Shown: positions 33,077 to 41,267 of the stretch, in pieces
Numbering within the stretch: the first letter of the stretch is position 1
Layout of the letters: each line of letters opens with the position of its first letter
Assembly (NCBI RefSeq): GCF_004364285.1
Contig: NZ_SOBE01000001.1
Location: 620,001-684,000, forward strand
Direction: 5' to 3'
DNA: 64,000 bases
Origin: Frigoribacterium sp. PhB116
Lineage (GTDB): Bacteria > Actinomycetota > Actinomycetes > Actinomycetales > Microbacteriaceae
The notes under the pieces: generated by a model
The model's database searches: none
The model's input: only the letters and a program-made list of their open reading frames with translations
What the model was told of the DNA's origin: nothing
Translations under genes and position numbers: made by a program

Positions 33077-34012
33077 TCAGGACAGGCCGAGGACCTCGCG
33101 CGTGCGGACGACGTCGGCCCGGATGTGCTCGATCAGCGCGTCGATGCCCTCGAAGGCCACGTTGCCGCGGACCCAGTCGACGAACATCACCGTCAGCTCC
33201 TGGCCGTAGAGGTCCATCGAGACGTCGAGCAGGTGTGCCTCGACCTGCTTCTCGGGCACGCCCTCGAAGGTCGGGTTGTGCCCCACCGAGACGGCGGCGG
33301 GATAGGTCGTGTCGCCGACCAGCACGCGGGCCGCGTAGACGCCGTCGGCCGGGACGTAGCCCTCGCTGTCGGGCGCGAGGTTGGCGGTCGGGAAACCGAG
33401 CTCGCGACCGCGCTGCTCGCCGTGCACGACGATCCCGCGGACGGCCGGCTCCCGGCCGAGCAGTTCGCCGGCGCGCGCGACGTCGCCGGCCTCGAGCAGC
33501 TCCCGGATCCAGGTCGAGGAGGCGCGGCGCCCGCCCCCGAGACGCACGTCGTCGATCGACACGACCTCGAGCCCGCGCTCGGCGCCGAGCTCGCGCAGCG
33601 TGTCGACGTCGCCGCTGCCCCGGACGCCGAAGCGGAAGTCGTCGCCGACGAAGACGACGCGGGCGTGCAGGGCGCCGACGAGGATCCGGTCGACGAACTG
33701 CGCGGGCGTGAGGCTGCGGAGCTCGTCGTCGAAGGTGAGCATGAGGGTCGCCGCCACCCCGGCGGCCCCGAGCAGCTCGCGCTTCTGGCGGTTGCTGACG
33801 AGCGACCGCGGCACCGAGCCCGGCCGCAGCACGGCGAGGGGGTGCCGGTCGAAGGTGACCACGGCCGAGGTGAGGCCGCGCTCGGCCGCCACCTGCTCGA
33901 GCAGGTCGATCACGGCGCGGTGCCCCACGTGCACGCCGTCGAACTTGCCGATCGTCACCGCGGTCGGGCCGACATCGGCGGGCACGTCGGCGAGGGCGTC
34001 CCAGAACTGCAC
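33077..34012 (-). CDS. ribF: Bifunctional riboflavin kinase / FAD synthetase
   Basis: RibF converts riboflavin to FMN and FMN to FAD. The 311-residue protein has the N-terminal nucleotidyltransferase domain with GKFDGVHVGHRA (the HxGH class I motif), SSTWIRELLEAGDVARAGELLG, and the C-terminal flavokinase domain with GRELGFPTANL (PTAN motif) and VSVGHNPTF. It is full length. The GTG start at 34012 follows the stop of a small membrane protein gene by 5 nt, with GGAG upstream, so the two are an operon. It supplies the trapping step for the riboflavin importer at 5.4 kb. Confidence 0.96.
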   Translation of the reverse strand: MQFWDALADVPADVGPTAVTIGKFDGVHVGHRAVIDLLEQVAAERGLTSAVVTFDRHPLAVLRPGSVPRSLVSNRQKRELLGAAGVAATLMLTFDDELRSLTPAQFVDRILVGALHARVVFVGDDFRFGVRGSGDVDTLRELGAERGLEVVSIDDVRLGGGRRASSTWIRELLEAGDVARAGELLGREPAVRGIVVHGEQRGRELGFPTANLAPDSEGYVPADGVYAARVLVGDTTYPAAVSVGHNPTFEGVPEKQVEAHLLDVSMDLYGQELTVMFVDWVRGNVAFEGIDALIEHIRADVVRTREVLGLS

Positions 34013-34017
34013 GGGAG

Positions 34018-34455
34018 CTACTCCGTCCGGTCGGCGGCGTCCGCCTCGGCGGCGACGGCGGGCCGGGAGCGGAGCAGCCAGAGGATGCCCAGCACGGGCA
34101 GGACGAGGGGGACGAAGCCGTAGCCGCGCCCGAACCACGACCACACGGTGTCGTCGGGGAACAGCTCCGGGTCGAGCACGGTCACCAGGCCGACGATCAG
34201 CACCCCGGCGAGCTCGAACGAGATGGTCGCCCAGGCGACGGCGTACGAGGTGCGTCCGCGGCGGATCAACGACACGGTGGCGACGATGTAGACCACGGCG
34301 GCGAGGGCGCTCAGCGTGTACGCGAGCGGCGCCTCGTCGAACTGCTCGAGGATCTGGAACACGGACCGGCCGGTCGCCGCCAGGGCGAGCACCGCGTACA
34401 CCGCGATGAGGACCCGGCCGACGCCGACCGCACGAGAAGACTTCTGAGTGACCAT
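34018..34455 (-). CDS. Conserved small membrane protein upstream of ribF
   Basis: This 145-residue protein has four predicted transmembrane segments, the last followed by an Ala/Asp/Glu tail. A WSWFGRGYGFVPLVLPVLGILWLL block before the final span looks conserved. No function is known. ATG 34455 is used; an in-frame GTG at 34458 is also possible because a TATCCT box lies only 5-8 nt upstream. Its stop is 5 nt before ribF, so the two are likely co-transcribed. A role in flavin metabolism is not implied by anything but position. Confidence 0.65.
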   Translation of the reverse strand: MVTQKSSRAVGVGRVLIAVYAVLALAATGRSVFQILEQFDEAPLAYTLSALAAVVYIVATVSLIRRGRTSYAVAWATISFELAGVLIVGLVTVLDPELFPDDTVWSWFGRGYGFVPLVLPVLGILWLLRSRPAVAAEADAADRTE

Positions 34456-34463
34456 CACCGACA

Positions 34464-34469
34464 AGGATA
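34464..34469 (-). promoter_or_regulatory. Candidate -10 (TATCCT) before the ribF operon
   Basis: TATCCT on the minus strand lies 5 nt before GTG 34458 and 8 nt before ATG 34455. It would drive a near-leaderless mRNA for the membrane protein and ribF. Confidence 0.45.
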
Positions 34470-34513
34470 TGGCGCGCGCCTGTGCACCGGCGCCAGGACG
34501 CAGGAGGCGCTCG

Positions 34514-34882
34514 TCACGCGACCTGGACGGTCCAGATCTGCAGCATGCGGTAGACCATGACCGCGACCGCGAAGACGGCCGCCGCGAGCACGAGGTTGCT
34601 CCACCGGGTGCGGTCGACGAGCGCCCAGACGACGGCGAGCGGCGGCAGCAGGATCGCCGAGACGAGGTAGATGTAGAACTCGACGACGTTGCCCGTCGGC
34701 GGGTTGCCCGCGAACGGCGCGACGATCGCGACCACCAGCTGCACGAGCAGCAGCAGCAGCACGAGCGCCGTGGCGCCGACCGTGATGTCGTTCGGCAGCT
34801 TGCCCGAGAAGCCGGCCACCAGGCAGACCAGCCCGGCGACGCAGGCCACGATCACCTGGGCCCAGGTGAACCACTCGATCAC
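34514..34882 (-). CDS. Small four-span membrane protein coupled to truB
   Basis: This 122-residue protein begins MIEWFTWAQVIVACVAGL and has four hydrophobic segments separated by short loops, including VDRTRWSN before the last. It is not recognised beyond a conserved actinobacterial membrane protein. The ATG overlaps the truB stop in an ATGA motif, so it depends on truB translation. The gap to the next gene downstream (34455) is 58 nt and carries a separate -10. Confidence 0.7.
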   Translation of the reverse strand: MIEWFTWAQVIVACVAGLVCLVAGFSGKLPNDITVGATALVLLLLLVQLVVAIVAPFAGNPPTGNVVEFYIYLVSAILLPPLAVVWALVDRTRWSNLVLAAAVFAVAVMVYRMLQIWTVQVA

Positions 34883-35778
34883 GCGCGCACCTCGTCGGTC
34901 GGGAAGTTGACGATGGGCACGGCACGGCCGCCGCGCACCGAGACCAGCCCGGCGAGGTCGCCCGAGGCGGTCACCGCGGCCACGGGGCCCTCGGTGTCGG
35001 CCAGCCCCGCGACGGGCCGCTTGCCGTGGCCGAGGTCGGTCGCCTCGTCGGCCGTCATCGACCAGACGGCAAACAACGAGGAGGCGACCGCCGAGGGAGC
35101 GAGGAGGGCCGGCGCGACCTCGATGCCCTCGAGCACCGCGGCGTCGGCCACGTCGAAGGATCCGACCCGCGTGCGCCGCAGCGCGGTGAGGTGCCCGCCC
35201 ACGCCCAGCGCGCCGCCGAGGTCGCGAGCCAGGGCCCGCACGTAGGTGCCCGACGAGCAGCTGACCCGGACGTCGAGGTCGCGGACGGCCACGCCGTCGG
35301 CGACGGCGTCACGGCGGTCGAGCACGACGAACTCGGAGACCACCACGTCACGCGCCTTGAGCTCGACCTCGACGCCCTCACGGGCCAGGTCGTAGGCACG
35401 TCGACCGCCCACCTTGATGGCGCTGACCGTGGTCGGCACCTGGCTGATCGGCCCGGTGAGGTCGGCGATGCCGGCGTCCACCGCGGCGTCGGCCACACCC
35501 GACGCGTCGGAGGTGGAGGTGACCTCGCCCTCGGAGTCGTCGGAGGCGGTGGAGACGCCCAGCCGGATCGTCGCCTCGTACGTCTTGTCCAGCCCGACGA
35601 GGAACGTGAGGAGCCTGGTCGACGAGTTGAGGCCGAGCACGAGCAGGCCGGTGGCGAGGGGATCGAGCGTGCCCGCGTGGCCGACCTTGCGGGTGCCGGC
35701 GGCCTTGCGGACGCGGGCGACCACGTCGTGGCTGGTGATGCCCTGCGGCTTGTCGACGAGGAGGATGCCGCTGTTCAC
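34879..35778 (-). CDS. truB: tRNA pseudouridine-55 synthase
   Basis: TruB isomerises U55 in the T-loop of tRNAs. The 299-residue protein has the catalytic Asp39 in GHAGTLDPLATGLLVL and the standard start ILLVDKPQGITSHDVV. KTYEATIRLG, DLTGPISQVPTTVSAIKVGGRRAYDLAREG and GTYVRALARDLG are typical motifs. A C-terminal TruB-PUA-like region is present. The GTG start at 35778 has TAGCGT 6 nt upstream, so the mRNA is probably leaderless. A small membrane protein gene is coupled downstream. Confidence 0.96.
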   Translation of the reverse strand: MNSGILLVDKPQGITSHDVVARVRKAAGTRKVGHAGTLDPLATGLLVLGLNSSTRLLTFLVGLDKTYEATIRLGVSTASDDSEGEVTSTSDASGVADAAVDAGIADLTGPISQVPTTVSAIKVGGRRAYDLAREGVEVELKARDVVVSEFVVLDRRDAVADGVAVRDLDVRVSCSSGTYVRALARDLGGALGVGGHLTALRRTRVGSFDVADAAVLEGIEVAPALLAPSAVASSLFAVWSMTADEATDLGHGKRPVAGLADTEGPVAAVTASGDLAGLVSVRGGRAVPIVNFPTDEVRA

Positions 35779-35784
35779 GCGACG

Positions 35785-35790
35785 ACGCTA
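35785..35790 (-). promoter_or_regulatory. Leaderless -10 (TAGCGT) of truB
   Basis: TAGCGT on the minus strand is 6 nt before the GTG at 35778. The upstream gene ends only 24 bp away, so truB has its own promoter despite the tight spacing. Confidence 0.55.
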
Positions 35791-35813
35791 CCGCACCGTG
35801 CCCGGGCCGACGC

Positions 35814-36377
35814 TCAGCACGCGTCGTCGAACACGCGGCGCGGGTGCTCGGGGTCGGCGACGTCGACGACCGCCGTGGCGACGGCCCGCAGGCCGCCGCG
35901 ACCGCCGCCCGGGGTGACCCAGACCGTGTAGTTCCAGAGCCCGGCGAGCTCGGGGCGCCCGAGCGCCTCGCCGTCGACGACGAGCAGGGCGTCGTCGGGG
36001 CCCGTCACCCAACGCGGCTCGACCTCGCGCTGCGAGGCGCTGTCGAACGCCGCCGGCACCCATGCGGTGCTGCCGCCCAGCCGGAACGGCTCCACGAGGA
36101 CCCGGCGCAGGAGCGCCCCGTCGACCGGGGCGGGCTCGCCGTCGGCGACCGCGCCTCCCTCGCCCCGGGGCCTGCCGAAGTCGGAGACCGACGCTCGGAA
36201 GGCCGCGTGGCCCGCCTCGACCAGGGCAGCCGCGAGGTCGTCGGCGAAGGCCGACTGACCGGCACCCGCGGGGCCGTCGACGGCGACGAACGCCCGGCCC
36301 CTCGAGTAGTTGTGCAGGATCTCGGTCGCGAGAGCGCGCAGCGTGTCCTTCTTGGCGGGGGCCCAACGAGTCGTCAT
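35814..36377 (-). CDS. Uridine kinase-like P-loop protein with altered Walker A
   Basis: This 187-residue protein has the fold pattern of small uridine kinase-like ATPases: AFVAVDGPAGAGQSAFADDLAAAL near residues 29-53, a following DFGRPRGEG segment, a central VDGALLRRVLVEPFRLGG and a LLVVDGEAL strand. The usual GxxxxGKS/T reads GPAGAGQS, so the phosphate-binding lysine is Gln41. True kinase activity is therefore doubtful; it may bind nucleotide without hydrolysis. ATG 36377 has TAGGGT 6 nt before it. It is divergent from mutY, and the two -10 boxes are 32 bp apart. Confidence 0.7.
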   Translation of the reverse strand: MTTRWAPAKKDTLRALATEILHNYSRGRAFVAVDGPAGAGQSAFADDLAAALVEAGHAAFRASVSDFGRPRGEGGAVADGEPAPVDGALLRRVLVEPFRLGGSTAWVPAAFDSASQREVEPRWVTGPDDALLVVDGEALGRPELAGLWNYTVWVTPGGGRGGLRAVATAVVDVADPEHPRRVFDDAC

Positions 36378-36383
36378 GCGGTC

Positions 36384-36389
36384 ACCCTA
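36384..36389 (-). promoter_or_regulatory. Leaderless -10 (TAGGGT) of the P-loop gene
   Basis: TAGGGT on the minus strand lies 6 nt before the ATG at 36377. It faces the mutY -10 (36422-36427) across 32 bp, so the two promoters share the same DNA. Confidence 0.6.
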
Positions 36390-36421
36390 GGCCGGGCGGC
36401 CGACAGCGGTCCGAGCGCCCG

Positions 36422-36427
36422 TAGGAT
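36422..36427 (+). promoter_or_regulatory. Leaderless -10 (TAGGAT) of mutY
   Basis: TAGGAT lies 6 nt before the GTG at 36434, with no Shine-Dalgarno. Confidence 0.6.
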
Positions 36428-36433
36428 CGTCCG

Positions 36434-37303
36434 GTGACCATCGCCCCCGCCGTCTCGTCGTGGTTCCGCGAGCACGGGCGCGACCTGCCCTGGCGTCGGC
36501 CCGGCTTCACCGCCTGGGGCACCCTCGTCAGCGAGGTCATGCTGCAGCAGACACCGGTCGTGCGGGTCGTCCCCCGCCTGGAGCAGTGGCTGGAGCGCTG
36601 GCCGACGCCCTCGGACCTCGCCGCCTCCCCCGCCTCGGAGGCGGTGCGCGCGTGGGACCGCCTCGGGTACCCGCGCCGGGCGCTCGCCCTGCACGCCGCC
36701 TCCGTCGTCATCACCGAGCGGCACGGCGGCGTCGTGCCCGAGACCGTGCCGGAGCTGCTGGCTCTGCCGGGCGTGGGCGACTACACCGCACGCGCGGTGG
36801 CGGTGTTCGCCTACGGTCACCGGCACCCGGTCGTCGACACGAACGTGCGCCGGGTGCTCGCCCGTGCGGTCGAGGGCCTCGCAGAGCCCTGGGCGCCGAA
36901 CGCCCGCCGCGACCTGCCGGCGATGGAGTCGCAGCTGCCGACCGACGTCGCCGAGGCCCGGGTCGCCAGCGCCGCGGTGATGGAGCTCGGCGCGCTCGTC
37001 TGCACGGCGCGGTCGCCGCGCTGCGACGAGTGCCCGCTGGTCGTGCAGTGCGCGTGGGTGCTGGGCGGGCGCCCCGAGCACGCGGGGCCTCCCCTCCGCC
37101 GTCAGGCCGCCTTCGCCGGCTCGGACCGACAGGTACGCGGCCTGGTCATGGCCGAGCTGCGGGCCAGTGACGTGCCGGTCACGAGCGACGAGGTCGACCG
37201 CGTGTGGCCCGACGCCGAACAGCGCGACAGAGCCCTCGCCGGCCTCCTCCGTGACGGGCTGGTCACGGGATCGGTCGACGAGGGCTGGTCGCTGCCGAGC
37301 TAG
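36434..37303 (+). CDS. mutY: A/G-specific adenine glycosylase, short form
   Basis: MutY removes adenine mispaired with 8-oxoguanine. The 289-residue protein has the glycosylase core: general-acid Glu34 in EVMLQQT, helix-hairpin-helix LPGVGDYTA, catalytic Asp135 in HPVVDTNVRR, and the 4Fe-4S ligands C-x6-C-x2-C-x5-C in CTARSPRCDECPLVVQC. The C-terminal Nudix-like domain that recognises 8-oxoG in E. coli and Bacillus MutY is absent; only about 65 residues follow the cluster. Such short forms are common in actinobacteria. The start is GTG with a leaderless -10. Confidence 0.93.
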   Translation: MTIAPAVSSWFREHGRDLPWRRPGFTAWGTLVSEVMLQQTPVVRVVPRLEQWLERWPTPSDLAASPASEAVRAWDRLGYPRRALALHAASVVITERHGGVVPETVPELLALPGVGDYTARAVAVFAYGHRHPVVDTNVRRVLARAVEGLAEPWAPNARRDLPAMESQLPTDVAEARVASAAVMELGALVCTARSPRCDECPLVVQCAWVLGGRPEHAGPPLRRQAAFAGSDRQVRGLVMAELRASDVPVTSDEVDRVWPDAEQRDRALAGLLRDGLVTGSVDEGWSLPS

Positions 37304-37324
37304 GCGCCCGGCAGCCGAGCTGGG

Positions 37325-37882
37325 TCAGCGCGTGGAGCCGTCCGGCTCCACCGTGCCGTCGTCGACGGCGCCCGACTCGACGTCGGCCTCGTCGACGACC
37401 GGAGCGACCTCGTCGGTGTCGTCATCGTCGAGGTCGTCGTCCTCGTCGTCGTAGTCGTCCTCGTCGCGGGGCTTGACGTAGGGATCGGAGTCTCCGGCGT
37501 ACTCGGCCGTGGCGGCGACGGTCTGGCTGTCCTGGTCGCGCTGACGCGCCTCCTGCAGGAGGCGGTCGATGGACGCCGCGTTCTCGGGCAGGGCGTCGAG
37601 GATGAACTCGAGGCTCGGGGTGAGCCGTGCCGTGATGTTCTTGCCGACCTCGCTGCGCAGCATGCCCGTGGCGGACTTGAGGGCGGCGCCGGTGTCGGCG
37701 CGCTCCTCGTCGGTGCCGTAGACCGTGTAGAACACGGACGCGTGCTGCAGGTCACCGGTCACCTTGACGTCGGTGATGGTGACGAACCCGAGGCGCGGGT
37801 CCTTGATGCCGCGCTCCAGCCGCCGCGCCACGATCTCGTGGATGCGGTCGGCCATCTTGCGGGCGCGCTGTGCGTCGACCAT
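37325..37882 (-). CDS. rbfA: 30S ribosome-binding factor A
   Basis: RbfA assists late 30S assembly and 16S 5' end maturation. The first 110 residues are the KH-type domain with RMADRIHEIVARRLERGIKDPRLGFVTITDVKVTGDLQHASVFYTVYG. A 70-residue tail follows that is extremely acidic (runs of Asp/Glu) and predicted disordered, longer than in most species. It ends the nusA-infB block on this strand; a strong hairpin separates it from infB, so its level may differ. GAAGGAG lies 7 nt before ATG. Confidence 0.95.
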   Translation of the reverse strand: MVDAQRARKMADRIHEIVARRLERGIKDPRLGFVTITDVKVTGDLQHASVFYTVYGTDEERADTGAALKSATGMLRSEVGKNITARLTPSLEFILDALPENAASIDRLLQEARQRDQDSQTVAATAEYAGDSDPYVKPRDEDDYDDEDDDLDDDDTDEVAPVVDEADVESGAVDDGTVEPDGSTR

Positions 37883-37922
37883 TCGTTGCTCCTTCTGCTG
37901 TTCGCCCGCAGGCGAGAGGGGT

Positions 37923-37958
37923 GAGGCCCCGCCCCGACCGTGGTCGTGGCGGGGCCTC
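37923..37958 (-). terminator. Hairpin between infB and rbfA
   Basis: GAGGCCCCGCC (37923-37933) pairs with GGCGGGGCCTC (37948-37958), with an inner CGACC/GGTCG stem. It may partly terminate transcription after infB. Confidence 0.6.
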
Positions 37959-37978
37959 TGACGATGCGTCGCCGGGCG

Positions 37979-40786
37979 TCAGCCCCGCGGCTTCTCGACC
38001 ATCTCGATGGTCTCGATCTCGTCGCCGATCTGGATGTCGTTGAACTTGCCCAGACCGATTCCGGCCTCGAAGTCCGTCCGCACCTCGGTGACGTCGTCCT
38101 TGAAGCGACGCAGCGAGTCGATGGCGAGGTTGTCGCCGACCACCACGCCTTCGCGGATGACACGGGCCCGGGCGTTCCGCGTGATCGTTCCCGACCGCAC
38201 GATGACACCGGCGATGTTGCCGACCTTCGACGAGCGGAAGATCTCGCGGATCTCGGCGACACCGGACTGCTTCTCCTCGAACTCGGGCTTGAGCATGCCC
38301 GTGAGCGAGTTCTCGATGTCCTCGAGCGCGGCGTAGATGACCGAGTAGAAGCGCACGTCGACGCCCTCTCGGGCAGCACGCTCGCGGGCCTTCGTGTCCG
38401 GTCGGACGTTGAACCCGATGATGACCGCGTTGTCGACGGTCGCCAGGTTGACGTCGCTCTCGGTGACGGCGCCCACGCCGCGGTGGATGATGCGCAGCTG
38501 CACGCTGTCGTCCACCTCGATCTTGAGCAACGACTCCTCGAGCGCCTCGACGGCACCCGACACGTCGCCCTTGATGATGATGTTGAGCGCCTCGACCTTG
38601 CCCTCTTCGAGAGCACGGGTGAAGTCCTCGAGCGAGATGCGCTTGCGGGCCTTGGCCAGCGACGCGTTGCGCTCGACGGCCTCGCGCTTCTCGGCGATCT
38701 GACGGGCCGTGCGGTCCTCCTCGGTGACGAGGAACGTGTCGCCGGCACGGGGCACGCTCGAGAGTCCCTGCACGAGCACGGGACGGCTCGGGAAGGCCTC
38801 GTCGACGGTCTCGCCGTTCTCGTCCATCATCGCGCGGACACGGCCGTAGGCCGTTCCCGCCACGATCGCGTCGCCCACCCGCAGGGTGCCCGACTGGATG
38901 AGCACGGTCGCGACGGCGCCGCGGCCCTTGTCGAGGCGTGCCTCGATGGCCACTCCACGAGCGTCCTTGTCCGGGTTCGCCCGCAGGTCGAGACCGGCGT
39001 CGGCCGTGAGGAGGACGGCCTCGAGCAGCGCGTCGATGTTCTTGTTGTCGCGTGCGGACACGTCGACGAACATCACGTCTCCGCCGTACTCCTCGGCGAC
39101 GAGGCCGTACTCGGTCAGCTGCTGACGCACCTTGGCCGGGTTCGCGCCCTCCTTGTCGATCTTGTTGACCGCGACGACGATCGGCACGTTGGCAGCCTGG
39201 GCGTGGTTCAGCGCCTCGACCGTCTGCGGCATGATGCCGTCGTCCGCCGCGACCACGAGGATCGCGATGTCGGTGACCTGCGCACCACGGGCACGCATGG
39301 CGGTGAACGCCTCGTGGCCCGGGGTGTCGATGAAGGTGATGGCTCGCTCGACGCCCTCGTGGGGCGCCCAGACCTGGTAAGCACCGATGTGCTGCGTGAT
39401 GCCGCCGGCCTCGCCGGCGACGACGTTGGCGTTGCGGATCGCGTCGAGCAGTCGGGTCTTTCCGTGGTCGACGTGGCCCATGACCGTGACGACGGGCGGA
39501 CGGACCTGCAGCACGTCCTCGTCCTCGTCCTCGAGCTCCTGCTCGAGGTCGATGTCGAAGCCCTCGAGCAGCTCCTTGTCCTCGTCCTCGGGAGAGACGA
39601 CGAGGATGCGGTAGCCGAGCTCTTCGCCGAGCACCTGGAACGTCGCGTCGTCGAGCGACTCCGTGGCGGTCGCCATCTCTCCCAGGTGGAAGAGGACGGT
39701 CACCAGGTTGCCGGGGCTGGCGTCGATCTTGTCGGCGAAGTCGCTGATGGACGCGCCGCGACGCAGACGGACGATCGTGCTGCCGTCGCCGCGGGGGACG
39801 CTGACGCCGCCCAGCGACGGCGCGGAGCGCATCTCGAACTCGGCCCTCTTGGTCCGCTTCGACTTGCGCGCCTTGCTCTTGCCGCCGCCGCGACCGAACG
39901 CGCCGGCCGTGCCGCCGCCGGGGCCGCGACCACGGCCGCCACCGCCGCCGCCCGCAGGGCGGGGAGCGCCGAAGCCGGGACGGAAGCCGCCGGCTGCGCC
40001 GGGAGCACCGCCGCCGGGACGCTGGAAGCCGCCGCCGGCACCGCCGGGACGACCACCGGCACCCGCGGGGCGCTGGCCGAAGCCGTTGGGGCGGGGGCTG
40101 GCGCCGACGCCGGGACGCGGAGCGCCCGGACGAGGAGCACCGGGACGGGGAGCCATCGGCCGCGGCCCTGCTGCTCCGCCGGGGCGGGGCATGCTGGTCG
40201 CGGCGCCGGAGCCGCCGGGACGGGGCGCGCTCGGGCGGCCCATGCCCTGGTTGCTGGCGAAGGGGTTGTTGCCGGGACGGGGGGCACCGGGACGGGGACC
40301 GCCGGGCTTCGGCGCGGACGCGCCGGCCTCTGCGGGAGCGTCGGACTCGGCGGGAGCCGTGCCCGACTCCTTGGCGGCCGCGGCCGCGGCACGCTCGGCC
40401 TCGGCCTTGGCCTGGCGCTCGGCGACGGTGAGCGGCGCGACGGGGGCAGGTGCCGCCTCCGTGTCGTCAGCGGCGGCCGGGGCCTCGACGGGAGCGGTGG
40501 GCTGCTCGGCGACGGGAGGCTTGGGTGCGGCAGGACGGGGCCCGCCGGGCTTCGGTGCGGAGGAGGCGGCGGGAGCCGACGCCTTCGGGCTGGCGGCAGG
40601 TGCGGCGCCGGCCTTGGGCGCGGCAGCGGCGCCGGCGAACGCCTGGCGCAGCTTGCGGGCCACGGGGGGCTCGACGCTGGAGGACGGTCCCTTGACGAAC
40701 TCGCCCATCTCCTTGAGCTTCTCTAGTGCTGTCTTGCTGTCGATCCCCAGCTCGCTGGCGATCTCGTGTACGCGTGGTTTAGCCAC
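37979..40786 (-). CDS. infB: Translation initiation factor IF-2
   Basis: IF-2 is the GTPase that places initiator tRNA on the 30S subunit. The protein has 935 residues. An N-terminal IF2-N domain ([29 protein letters not shown]) is followed by about 280 residues of Ala/Pro/Gly/Arg-rich low complexity with repeated PRPGAPRPG units. A second N-domain with [13 protein letters not shown], the G domain (G1 GHVDHGKT near residue 437, then DTPGHEAF and NKIDK) and the C-terminal domains follow. The GTG start has AGGAGAACT upstream. Low-complexity length is usual for high-GC actinobacteria. Confidence 0.98.
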   Translation of the reverse strand: MAKPRVHEIASELGIDSKTALEKLKEMGEFVKGPSSSVEPPVARKLRQAFAGAAAAPKAGAAPAASPKASAPAASSAPKPGGPRPAAPKPPVAEQPTAPVEAPAAADDTEAAPAPVAPLTVAERQAKAEAERAAAAAAKESGTAPAESDAPAEAGASAPKPGGPRPGAPRPGNNPFASNQGMGRPSAPRPGGSGAATSMPRPGGAAGPRPMAPRPGAPRPGAPRPGVGASPRPNGFGQRPAGAGGRPGGAGGGFQRPGGGAPGAAGGFRPGFGAPRPAGGGGGGRGRGPGGGTAGAFGRGGGKSKARKSKRTKRAEFEMRSAPSLGGVSVPRGDGSTIVRLRRGASISDFADKIDASPGNLVTVLFHLGEMATATESLDDATFQVLGEELGYRILVVSPEDEDKELLEGFDIDLEQELEDEDEDVLQVRPPVVTVMGHVDHGKTRLLDAIRNANVVAGEAGGITQHIGAYQVWAPHEGVERAITFIDTPGHEAFTAMRARGAQVTDIAILVVAADDGIMPQTVEALNHAQAANVPIVVAVNKIDKEGANPAKVRQQLTEYGLVAEEYGGDVMFVDVSARDNKNIDALLEAVLLTADAGLDLRANPDKDARGVAIEARLDKGRGAVATVLIQSGTLRVGDAIVAGTAYGRVRAMMDENGETVDEAFPSRPVLVQGLSSVPRAGDTFLVTEEDRTARQIAEKREAVERNASLAKARKRISLEDFTRALEEGKVEALNIIIKGDVSGAVEALEESLLKIEVDDSVQLRIIHRGVGAVTESDVNLATVDNAVIIGFNVRPDTKARERAAREGVDVRFYSVIYAALEDIENSLTGMLKPEFEEKQSGVAEIREIFRSSKVGNIAGVIVRSGTITRNARARVIREGVVVGDNLAIDSLRRFKDDVTEVRTDFEAGIGLGKFNDIQIGDEIETIEMVEKPRG

Positions 40787-40881
40787 AGTTCTCCTGTCTC
40801 GGGCCCCTTCCCGGTCAGGAGGGAGCCGTCAGTTCTGGACGGGTCTCATTTCGAGCCGCTCATTAGTTGTCCATGTGCCTG

Positions 40882-41187
40882 TCAGCCTGTTCTGTCGTGG
40901 CCAGTGGTCGTGGTGGAACTCGGGGTGTGCACATCGGTCTGCAGCCGCATCAGGTGGTCGCGGAGCTGCTCGGTGTCGGGCTCGGAGTCGAGGCGGAGCG
41001 CACGGCGGAAGGCCCTGCGTTTCACTGCCGACTCGAACGCGTCCATCGAAGGCGTCAACCACGCGCCCCGCCCGGGCAGCGTGGCGGTCTCGTCGACCAC
41101 CAGGCGTCCGTCACGGGCGACGACCCTCACGAGTGAGGACCGTGGAGCGCGCGCTCGAGTACCGATGCACGTTCTTACGGGTACCAC
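40882..41187 (-). CDS. ylxR: YlxR-family (DUF448) nucleic-acid binding protein
   Basis: This 101-residue protein lies in the usual nusA-ylxR-infB order. In Bacillus the homologue (RnpM) binds RNase P RNA. The family signature is visible as PVRTCIGTRARAPRSSLVRVVARDGRLVVD, a GRGAWL block and the helix FESAVKRRAFRRALR. The first motif is usually RTCxxCR, and the second Cys is Thr here. The start is GTG 41187 with GAGGGGG upstream. The protein is translated just after a hairpin separating it from nusA. Confidence 0.9.
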   Translation of the reverse strand: MVPVRTCIGTRARAPRSSLVRVVARDGRLVVDETATLPGRGAWLTPSMDAFESAVKRRAFRRALRLDSEPDTEQLRDHLMRLQTDVHTPSSTTTTGHDRTG

Positions 41188-41214
41188 TCTACCCCCTCGG
41201 GTCGGCGGACGGGA

Positions 41215-41259
41215 GACGCCGGGGGCGAACGGCGTGGTGCGCCGCTCATCCCCGGCGTC
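41215..41259 (-). terminator. Hairpin between nusA and ylxR
   Basis: GACGCCGGGG (41215-41224) pairs with CCCCGGCGTC (41250-41259), and an inner GGCG/CGCC stem adds to it. It lies 9 nt after the nusA stop and may attenuate read-through into ylxR-infB. Confidence 0.55.
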
Positions 41260-41267
41260 CCGGCCGG

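Noticed and set aside
37940-40726. A 928-residue open frame opposite infB
   Set aside because: It mirrors infB codons and has no recognisable motif; infB is certain.
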